NCBI RefSeq assembly: GCF_000090795.2
Contig: NW_003546268.1
Span: 322,577-361,489 of the forward strand
DNA length: 38,913 nt
From: Amphimedon queenslandica
Lineage: Eukaryota > Porifera > Demospongiae > Haplosclerida > Niphatidae
Reading direction: 5' to 3'
The position numbers and the translations under genes are program-made. The notes under the pieces were generated by a model that did no database searches, was not told where the DNA came from, and saw only the letters and a list, made by a program, of their open reading frames with translations. This document shows, piece after piece, positions 21,432-32,600 of the stretch (position 1 is its first letter; each line of letters starts with the position of its first letter).

Positions 21432-24400
21432 CTAGTCTAAATCAAAGATAAGAGTGTTTGAAAATGTCGGGATACTTTCTTTGATAATTATTGGTTTCTC
21501 TTCCTTTGCATCCTTCTCCTCCTCAAGTAAAACTGTTTCTTTCTCTGCATGTTCTTGTTTGTCATCATCAACACATTCTCCCTCTGTTGATAGTGTAACA
21601 GTTTTATCATCATTAACCGTAACTGTAGAGAGCGGATTCTCTACATGTTCTTGTGTGTCATCATCTTCAGCCTGTACACATTTTCCCTCTGTTGATAGTG
21701 TAACGGTAGCTTTGTCATCATTAACAGTAGTAGAGACTGGAGTTGATAAACTATTGGTGTGCTAAATACAATACAGTAAACTATCAAACTTAATAGTACT
21801 AAAATTAACTCACCCACGGATCTGGATAATGTACACTTTGAATAATATCGACTAAACTGTTTTCATTTAGAAAATCTTTTTTCTAAATAGTGATAAAATA
21901 CAATTATACACATACTAGTGTGTAAAAACTAACCTCTGTTTGGTTAGAATTAATGCCAAAATAAAATGACTGCCAGTCATGATTGTCTTTCTTGTTTTCA
22001 AAAACCTGTTTCTTGAACCGCAAAACCACATTGTCATCAGATACACTGAAACCAGACTCATTGGAAATAAGACGACAGTCTTCGTGGAATGACACATAAA
22101 AGGAGTATGCACCAGTACTTCTAAAAGTAATTTGAGCCTATCATCAATATTAAGTTTAAATTTGCATCAAAAAATAATGCTATTAACATACTGAATTGGT
22201 ATCGATATGGTAGGTAATAGTTGATGCTTTTACTTGAGAAACATGAAGCACAAATGAGATGATGTCCTTTTCCTGATTAAAACTGAAAGGTGGACACTGC
22301 CATTGCTCCATAACTGACCAATCAGATTTCACTATGCAGGGCTCTGAAGTTTCAGTATTTATTTGATCAAGTTTCTCTTCACCAGTGCTCTCCTCATCAA
22401 AAGTTGATATGTTTTCTGTTTCTGACACCTCATCATTGTTTTCAAGAGCATTAACATCATCTTGAACTGACAATGGTAGAGTTGTATGGTTCTTAACAGG
22501 CAATGGTATCACTTGTAGGGTAAGTACAAGACTCTTATTTTGTTTATGAAATTTTGCTATACCATTGTCTTCATCAACAGGATATGCCAGAGGAAGCTAG
22601 AAGTATAAATTAAATTAAAACAAACTTTATGAAATTAATCATACTTCTAAGTGATACAAAGGATCAGAGTTATGAAGAATAACCAATTTTTCATAGATAT
22701 CAACATCTAACTTGGCAGCAGTTGTCTGAAAAGAAAATAGGCACCATGTACACATGTAAGAAAAATCTCACTAACCAGCTTCGGAAGCTCAATAGTAATA
22801 ATAATCCTTGTTGGTCGCTTGTTGTTTGTTTGACTGTAAGTAAAATCTTGGCAATCAAAATCGCCTGAGTAAACAATAGAATATCTTAAAAGAATTAAGA
22901 CATTTTAACATGAAAAATGTGGCACCAATTGGTTACTTTGGCTCAGTAGGGTCAGTACTGGTGCCATTTGAAGTCTTTGGTTTCTTTTCGTTTTTTTCTT
23001 CTTGTAGAGGGGGATATGGGACTTTCAGGTGACCAATTGGTTCTGGAGTCTTCTAATGTAGGAATTCTTAAAAATAATTTCAATATATGACTTACTTTGT
23101 CAGTTCTTTTTCTAATAACTGTTGGATGTGGGTTACCTTTGTATGGCTGCTTAAGTCTCTTTATATGCTTTCGATCTATATTGACTTTTAAATCTTTCTC
23201 GATTCCATCAAGAGCTGTAGATTCAATCAAATCACAAAACTTTGGCATCTAAAACTACAATAAAACGATGCTATCATAGGTGTCCTACTATTAAACCTCT
23301 TTCCCTTTCTTGTAAGTGGCAGGATTAAAAATGGCATCAAAAATTGTAATCCGATTATTAGCTAAAAAAATCAAAGTACATTAAAAGGACAAGAGTGGCA
23401 ATACAAAATACCTTTATCAACATCCTCTCTAGCAGGAGTTAGACTATAAGGAATGGACCACATAGTCTTAGTGGCTCCAATCTCCCTTTCATTAGGCATA
23501 GCTGGCTCAATTAAATCACAGCAACATATGTTAATAAAAACTTTCTTCTTTGATGGTACAAGACATGTTTTAAGTACATGGCCAGGCTAAAAATGTACAT
23601 GTAATTGAATTTGTAAAGTGATAATCATTTGATATTCAAGTACTGCTACATGTGCATGTATGTATGTACACATATACATACATTGTAATTTACTAACTAT
23701 AATATTTGTAAACATGGTACTATTCTTGAATGAATTGGCAATGTTATAAGCTTTTTGATTTTTTACTGAATGTAATTGTAGACTTAAAGCAATACTTTTG
23801 TTGCACAAGAAACAGTAAACACTACTAGCATGCTCTAGCCAACAGGATGTTTATGTTAAGACAATAGAGTGATCTTAAAAGGAGAAGTGGTTGTGACAAT
23901 CAATATTACCATGAGGTATTTGTGTGGTTTGACTTCATGGTCAGGTCAAAATGATGAAATACATACTTCAGCTGGTAGATGCTTTTATACATGTACATAC
24001 CGTGCATACATGTATTTTTTGCATCTCTTTGCAGTTATTTCAAAATGATGACAATGTGTAGACAATGAATTAAATATACATGTATGTCCTAATTGTTTAT
24101 AATTCATTTTGCTTTCTCTGGCAAAGTACATGTACAACAAAAATTAGAGGACAAATGTATTGTTAAAAGTTTTGGCCAATAGAGATGCTATACCCATTCT
24201 AAGAGCACTTTCACTTGGTAGAGTCTTCATTTTAGCAACTGAAAATTTTACAATGATGATACATCAGTGACCTAACAATTTTTGATGAAAGGTATGGGTG
24301 ATTTGACCTTTGATACATGTACATACTACATACGTATTGCAGGAATTGAGCAGCATGTAAATTCTATGAATGTGTTGTTATAGGCCTAGCATCATTATAG

Positions 24401-25978
24401 TAAATTAAGGCTAATATATATACATGTACATGCACCGATTATTGTTTAATGAATGTGTGGTCTAATTAGGTACAATAATTACAATAACACTTCAGACGTG
24501 CTGGGGAATACTGTGCACATGTTTTGTACTGCCAATAAAGGCAGTCACATGGCCAGATGCAATACATACAATGAATTATTGTTTGCCAAAAAGATCATCT
24601 TATTCAGAAATGAATAAATTATTATCATCAAATTATGCTGATTATAGGTCAATATAATATTACTAAGTGCATGTTTCATTTAGGGGGGGGGGCATTTGCA
24701 TTCTAGCTTTGGTTTGTACCAAATATGTAACTTGATTCATTTTATAAGTTACCTGAACTATGCACTTGCATGCATCCTCTTCTATACACTGTACATGTAC
24801 TTTAGTTGTAAGCTCGTAAACAAAATACTATAAACAAATGTAGCACTAATATTTTTAGGGATATAAAATTTTGTGAAAATTTTTCCTGCTAGCATTTGCA
24901 GACAAAAAATTTCATGAAATGCTAATCCATTCATTGAACAAGGTGTGGCATGCAAATTCTGAATGGAACTTAATTTTGAAAATTATAACCACCTGCAAGT
25001 CAAATTAATGCAACTTATTTTTTACTGGTTCTATAGCCAAATTATGTCTGGTAATTTTTTCACTCGACCACAAAATTAAAAAATTACAACAAAAATTACT
25101 AAATACATTATACATACATGTTTACAAACACATTTGGTCATAAAGCAATGCAGTGTAAATGTTCTTTTAAAACTTAGTGTTTGTGTTCGAATACAAATAG
25201 AGGAACATGAGGTTATTAGATAACATCAGAAATCATAGCGCGTGGCAATTTGGTACAGAGTGCATACAGCAGTACATGTAGTGTTATACATGTCCACATG
25301 TGAGTGTTGCTATTATTAAATGTTAAAGTTTGGCCTAGGCAGCAAAAGCAGATTTCTAAACTACTATTTGGATGAGAATATGAATTTCAAAATTGTAAAT
25401 CTAAACTGGTCATTGCATTTGAGTGCATGAATTCAAAACTATGCCATGGCAATGTACATGTACATCAACACATATACATGTAGCTCACAAACATGTAAGT
25501 TGCTAGTCCCATAGCATATAGATCATTGCCAATGCTATTCAAATGGACTGAATATATACTTATAGACTGAGCATTAATAGTGGGCTGTCAGCTCAGCTGT
25601 GAGTATGACGCCACAGTACTACATGTATATACATGTACATGACGCACACACAACATTTGTACCGTAGGATGAATAAACTTCACATCAACACCTCTTTCTT
25701 GTTCCAATTTTGCAATTTCTTCTTCATATAGCTATTATGTACAAACATCTCACAATAAATTAATGGAGTCTTATGTATATATATATGTATACATACCCTT
25801 TTATTTTCTGGATTTGATATCTCTTCTGCATATTCAGCTAAAAGCTTTCGAAATTCTTCCTTCTTCAGAGCTTCGACCAAACGATTTGCTTCCTGAATAC
25901 AGATAAAATAACGATTAGCAAGTTTTGTTATACATCTTGTGTCATTTTGAAATCTTCACGTCCTGAGCCTGCAGCCAT
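21432..25978 (-). CDS. DNAAF2: Kintoun (dynein axonemal assembly factor 2)
   Basis: Cytosolic HSP90/HSP70 co-chaperone that pre-assembles axonemal dynein arms. Exons (5' to 3'): 25978-25934, 25892-25797, 25731-25663, 23586-23412, 23361-23297, 23248-23096, 23049-22937, 22884-22776, 22725-22645, 22596-22192, 22137-21934, 21882-21814, 21761-21432; 637 residues, shorter than vertebrate versions. The PIH1 region (~50-205) shows 'KKKVFINICCCDLI', 'WSIPYSLTPARED' and 'FNPATYKKGKEMPKFCDLI'. The conserved middle has 'YSIVYSGDFDCQDFTYSQ', 'IIITIELPKL', then 'LPLAYPVDEDNGIAKF'. A later beta-rich block starts 'CPPFSFNQEKDIISFVLHV'. The last exon is Glu/Asp-rich with an internal duplication and ends 'LIFDLD'. 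The gene faces the tubby stop codon and is divergent from the diacylglycerol kinase gene. Confidence 0.95.
23587..25662 (-). other. Intron 3 of DNAAF2, rich in TACATGTA
   Basis: A 2.1-kb intron in a gene whose other introns are mostly about 40-100 bases. It contains many copies of the palindrome TACATGTA and a run of ten or more G at about 24684. No exon, gene or coding repeat is visible. Confidence 0.75.
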
Positions 25979-26691
25979 TTTGGGAGGAGTAAATTACTTT
26001 GATCGATCACGTGATATTTCAGTATTCATTGCCATTATTAATAAATTAAATAAGGACTTGCTAATCAGCGCTATCTCTTACTGGAGACTCTGTAAAGACG
26101 AATTGTTTGGAAGACCGAAGCTCTTGTCCTTTTGATATATGACGAAAGCCCCAGCCCAGTGACTCAGTGGATGCAGGAGTGATCAGGTAGGATGCCGTCT
26201 TATTGGTACTTTTGAATGTTGTTCTTTTTCCGCTGGATGGCCCTCACCGTTCTCATTATTGTAGATGTATATATGTGTACATGTAATTTGTGTGTTTGCA
26301 TTGTGTGATTTTGTGTATAAATTGCGTTCTGAGAGAGACCTTTTGCCTGTGGTTTTCTATTGAATGTAAACAACCCTGTCCAATGAATACTGTTAGATTT
26401 CTTATACATGTAGTTTGGCTAAGACAAATGGACTATTTATTATTCTTCTTGGCCAAGTATCAACAAAGTAGGAGCAAGTTTTAATCCACTGATTATAATT
26501 AATTTCATTGTCATTACGTTTTTTTGTTGTTGATACTTTTGAAGTTGTGCATTTTGTGCTTCATATTGTCTAACTGTATTAATTGAACCTTACATGTACA
26601 TGTAGGTTAATTTGTGTCTATTACTAAGTTACAGTTAGTTGCACTTGTTTAATTTTGTTATTCATATTCAGGTTTCGTAGTCATAGCTACA
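25979..26691. promoter_or_regulatory. Divergent intergenic region, DNAAF2 and diacylglycerol kinase
   Basis: 713 bases between divergent start codons. A perfect 10-base palindrome with an E-box, ATCACGTGAT, lies at 26006-26015, about 30 bases upstream of the DNAAF2 ATG. A possible non-coding first exon of the kinase gene ends at about 26187 (donor CAG|GTAGG) with an acceptor at about 26671 (TATTCAG), 21 bases before its ATG; this splice is inferred. I saw no clear RFX X-box. Confidence 0.45.
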
Positions 26692-29600
26692 ATGTCGTCT
26701 AGTGATAGGAAGAAACACTCTTTGGAAGGTTTTGTGACATCAACTGTTCCTCTAGCCTTACTTCCTAACTCTCGTAATACTGATGATGAAGAGCCTTCCG
26801 GTGCTAGTCAGTGGTATGTTCCGTCAGATCCTCACAGATTAAAAAAGACTCAAGCTGGTGAAAGTTCGCATGAAGCAGTTCAATTACTACACGAGGATGT
26901 TTTTGATCCTAATGCTGCACAACCTCTCAAGCCACGTGATGTGGAGCAGAAGCAAATATTCAAGGAGCGACCCTTGTCTAGTGATTCTGAAGTTCTTTCT
27001 ATGCAAACAGTGCTTATGCAGCTTGATAAAGAAGAAGAGTAAGTTTTCTTAATAGATATGATTGTAGTATTTTCTAATGATTGCTCTTTTTATTCATTTT
27101 TTATTGTTTATATGTAATAACCATGCCATACGTACCTTTATATTGACATCTATTCCATGCATTTGTTTAAGTAATGATGTAGAAAATTTTCATGTCCAAT
27201 GTATGTACATGTAGTAATAAGTGAGGATACTTGATTATGGTTACAAAAATTTGGATATACAATGTACATGTAGTTTGTGTGAATTTGGCAACCATTTTTA
27301 TTTAGTCTACACTCTACTTATACAGGTGCATGCTGTAGTTACTCCAAATATTAATTTCATTTTGAATGTATGTAGTTAATATGAATGTACATGTATATAT
27401 TATATGCTTGTGCATGTACTTGCATTTTATATGATTGCTATCTGGACGTTTGATATTTTAAATGTATCACTGTAATCACTAAAATTTAAGGAAAGTAAAT
27501 TGTATTATTTTAGCAATTTCTGGTTAATTTTATACATGTATGTGCTGTGAATAATTACATGTGCATCATGTGTATGTGTGCTGACAAACTGTGTGTGTAT
27601 GAAATACTGTAGTGTGGATTTTTCCAAGTATAGTAATATTTATGATTGACCTGTATCCGAATGTTAAAAAAAACTAATTTCCACTCTTCTGCCATCTTCT
27701 ACTGTGCAAGATTAAAATTTAATTTTGCTAAATTTATAAAATTTGTAAAATTTGTTGTCCTTGAAAAGTACATGTACGTACATTTTCTGGCATCAATTTT
27801 TATAAACACTGATCATGCATCTGTATATTTTGGTGTGGGTTTCTTATTAATTAACATGCTACACGTACATGTACATGGCAGTGTATGGACATTATTTGCT
27901 GTTTACTTTACTAAATGTACATTGTACTTTACATCAATAATAAATTAAGCTTAAGTTATAGTACATGCATTTACATTAGTGGGAATTTTCGCTTGTACAG
28001 TTAAAAATGAGTGCAACTCGTACTTATTTTGAAGTTAATCTGAATAGTTTAGTTTATGAACACGAGTACATATGCAACTATAAGACACCACAAGAGCTGA
28101 TGTGCTTCACATGCTTTTACCACTATTATTTTTGCTGTGGCTTTAGGTCTTGTTAGAAAAGACATCAGAATTTTATTTCCCTCTGTCTCAAAAGATATTT
28201 ATCTTGTGTACATGTACAGTACATGTATGATGTATGCTACATGTACATGTACATGTAGATCCATACATATACATTTATGTGAAGTAAATGTTTGTATTGT
28301 CAGACCCATCCTTCATTTTTGGTATTAGAACGTTGGGCTATTACCAAGAGAGGGAACAGGTAGAGCCATTTCCTTTTAGCATACAAAAAGAATAATGAAT
28401 TAATGTAATGCTGGCATACATGTGTTTCATAACCATTTAAAAGGTCTAGAGTCACTTGGTGTCAGTTTGTGGCACCAAGTGGCATGAGTGTACTGACATG
28501 TACAGTATATATGAGAACTGGAATTATATAAACATTGTAAATGGTATTTATTTTTTTGACTTGCTTTTAGAAACTTTATTTATAAAGGAATGTTTTCTTT
28601 GTAGAAAAGAAAGCTCTAAATCTGTTCTCCCCTATTGAGCACATTTTATTCTACTCATATGCATGTACATGTGGCACATACATGTACATGTACACATGCA
28701 CATGCAGCTTTCTTGTTGTAGAAGTAACTGATCAATATTAATTATTATTTTGTACATTTTATTCTGTTGCGCCCCTCTACAAACGTTTAAATATATTTTT
28801 GAATGACACCTTATCATGTACATGTACTGTACTTTGTGTACATTGTACATGTACATCATAGCAATCAATTATTGTTTTGTTAATATTTTTTCGGGCTACC
28901 AAAATTTTAGTCTGATTTATGTTCACCTTAAGTTGTTATGGAACTCACCACTTTATGCAGCACGTGCATGTACCTATACATGTGTACTGTGTATATTTTT
29001 CAAAGATATATATGTACATTTGTATATTTTAACTGATTGGTTTTTGTGTAGAAATCGCCGTCGCCATACCCTTCAGCTGGATCATTATACTAAAGTGATG
29101 CAACCTGTTTCCTGGGAGGTATGTACGTGTACATGCATATGCATACATGTACACATGTCTGCTGTATAATTGAATTCTATGATTGGCTTTCTGTTTGCTA
29201 ATAGGAAACAGCTGAAGATAATTGTCATTTGTGGGTTGAAAGGGACACAAGGGAAGCTTGTTACCTTAATGATACTCAGTATTGTCAAGTAAGCTTATAT
29301 AATACTGTGGGTAGTAGTGATAGCTATACTGCCATTAATATAGGATCAAAAAATAGTGCATCCAAAGAGACAAAAAGTTCGCTGCTCAGGTAAAGTATTG
29401 TCTATTTCACTATTTGTACTGTGCGAAGCACATGTACATGTACTTTACTTTTACTATGTATATTTATCATTTACTATGCATGTCACATCAGCATGCAGAA
29501 TTTTAGTTCACACTACTTGTATGAAGCAGTTGTGCTATGAAGGAGTCTTTTGTAAATCTACTTTTCGTGAAATTAAGCAGAAAGAGAAAAAAGTTAGTTT

Positions 29601-32600
29601 TATTGTAGAGCACAAATTGGCATATTATTTACTTATTACTATAATGCCCTTTGCCCTGCTAGGCCTAATTAGTCACTGAAAATTTGCTGTTTGCTCAGAA
29701 TTTTGTTGTTTGTGCACCAGTGTTATGCAAAAGTGAAATTGGGTGTGATGTATTGTTGTGTATTGTTGTATTATGTGCATGTAATTACTTTTAGTTCCAT
29801 TTGTCAATTGAATAAACATTGCGGTCCTCTGGATTAGTTCCAAATCCTGTCTTTTTGCAACATTGTTGACACTATATGCCCTACTATAAACTCAGACTTT
29901 ACTCCTGCTTTTTGTTGGAGAATGTTAAAAATGTACTATCTATGCATGCATAGGTTTAATGCATGTTCTATTTACATGTACTTGTACATTGCCATGCACG
30001 TACCATTTAATTGAGAGTACGATATGTAAATTAATGAGTAAGATAATTATGTAAACTTCATCATGCTTCATTTTTGTTGTGATTACAAATTCTTATTTGC
30101 AGTAATTGATTTAGTATGTCGTATGACACTACACTTAGTGACACTGACAGTGTTTCTAATTGTTTAACCTGATTATCAATATTTTAATACTCATTAAGAT
30201 GAATTATAGTTAAATGGGTATATAAGCCTCATCAATCATTTGTTATACACTATGTTGTTGGTTGGGAGAGCTCAAAATAATGTAACTATTTTTCTTTCCT
30301 TCATTGGGTAAAACACATGATGTACATGTAAGCAAAACTAGGCAATATGCTAAGTCTTATATCTCATCATGCTTATCTATGTACATGTACATGTACATAC
30401 ATGTACATGTAGTTTAGTGATACTTGCTGTCGTTGTTTATGTGGTTTTGTTGTTGTTTTGTGTATTGGTCATAATAGTATTGTCTAAAGTTTTACTTTTA
30501 TTGTTGATTTTAAATTTCTTGTACCAATTTGATTTTTGTCCAGTGATGGCAAATATTGTACATGTACATGTCTAAGGTACATCATATATATCATGTTATG
30601 TGGCATTTTTGTACATGTGCATTGCATGTGCATTCATATTCAAGTAAATTTTAGTACAATGTACATGTGCTTAAGTGGGACTTTCATTTTGTTTTTTGAG
30701 CAATGTGGGTGTTTTATACTGTAGTTGTAGTTTTGTTGTGCTACATTTAATATTGTTATAATGTGCTTATTGCTCTATATTCAAGGGCTGTGATTAACAT
30801 ATCAAATACATTTAGCACTTTTTGTTTGTGACTTTTAGTGAAAATGAATGACTTTAAAGATTTGCTAACGATAATAAATATTAAATACATGTGTCACTTA
30901 TCAACCTCGAAATGTAATATTATTGGATTACAGTGAAAATATGCAGTACATGTACATGCATGTACATATATCTCTCAGTGTACAGGATTTACAATGTATG
31001 TGCACATGTACAGTGTTTATCGTCTGTATCATATTGTAATACATGTAAAAAATGTACATAGAAGTTCGTTATATCATTTAATCTGAATATTGAACTATAC
31101 TTGCTACATGCATATGTGTATATTTCTTTTTAACTGCATTTTACTTTGCTTAGAGTTCCATTCAACATCATTTTCTTAAGAGACGGAAATTGAGTGGGAA
31201 ATGTTCTGGTAATTGTGGCAGAGGATTTGGCAATTTTAAAAGTTTTTCTGGAAGAGTAAGAAATAAATAAGAATTGTTATACATGTATATATATTTTTAT
31301 ATTGTCATAAAAGGTGTTTGAAGGTTTCAGTTGCTCATGGTGTGGAGACTCTTATCATTTAGGCTGTTTTAGTGAAAAACTTCGTGATGAAATTTGTCAT
31401 CTTGGACCTCTTCGAAATTTGATTATTCCATCATCATGGATCATTAAATTGCCTCAAATAGAACCTGTAAGTAATTTTTATGCATGTGCATGTACAAAAA
31501 GGTACTTACCCATTATAGTATTTACGTGTATGACATACATGTACACACTGTACTGTAGGTCAGGATACATTCATGGCTGCAATTAATCGTGATTTTTTTG
31601 CTGTACCCAGCAATTACCATATAGCTACCAGATGTGATTTTTAATTGGAAAAGACGCAATATTAAAGCAAAGCACTCTGCTGCAGTAGTCTTGAGTTGTT
31701 GTTCTTCTTGTTGTGTCTTTGAAGCTGCTTTAACTAGTTCTTTTTACTTACTTTGTCTCTCTACCCATTTCACTTAATGTTTATTGATTTGGGAATGGCT
31801 TGTTATCAAGACTGAGTGACCATCAATGATTAGCAGTAAGCAGCTTGGAGGCAGAGGTCCATACAGGAAGCTAACAAAAGCTGCTAAAGACTAGAAGTTT
31901 AGCTGAGTATTGTATCACGTGGTTTTATTGTCATAGCAAAGCTCTAATGGTTTCCATGGTATTTAATTGGTATTTTTATTACCACAAGTCATTGCAACCA
32001 CAAATATATCCTGACCTACACGTATGGTAAACTTTGTTTATTGATTGTACAGTACTAATTGACTACTAAATTGTAATTTTAGTACTTTTTAGAAGTTGTA
32101 ATAATGGACCTTTAAGTTATTAATTTACATGATACATGTACATTGTACAGTATTGGGCACAATTACATGTAAATGTAATGCATCTACATGTACTTGCATA
32201 TTTATTGCTATAGCTATAACTTAACCTACATGTATTTGTCTTTTTCGCAATTGTTATTTTACATGAACTATAGTTACAGTTGTATAACTTATTTAGTATT
32301 AATACTTCTTGTAATTTGTATCAAGTATTTCTGTAAACACTCTCCTTAATTTGCTATGTTAGTAAACAATAACAGTGCACACCCTTACAAAAATGGCCAA
32401 GTTCATCTCTTATGCATGAGGATTATCAAATTTGTTAGACTTTACGTATAACCTTCATGAAAAGGTTTAAATATTTTGCAAGCACATGTACAGTGTATTA
32501 GATCATTAGATGTACATGTATGTCTAACATGTACATGATTCAATTTATTTGTTGGTTATGTGTACATGTACATATTATTTCACTTTCATATTTGAAGTTA

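Noticed and set aside
25979-26691. RFX X-box expected upstream of a ciliary gene
   Set aside because: Searched by eye on both strands; no convincing GTTGCC-type inverted half-sites were found.
29390-29491. Apparent loss of a C1 cysteine when the acceptor at 29506 is used
   Set aside because: The acceptor at 29491 gives [12 protein letters not shown] and a normal first C1 domain.
28137-30724. Many small cysteine/histidine-rich open frames in the kinase introns
   Set aside because: They are translations of the TACATGTA repeat (CTCTCM, HVHVH patterns), not genes.
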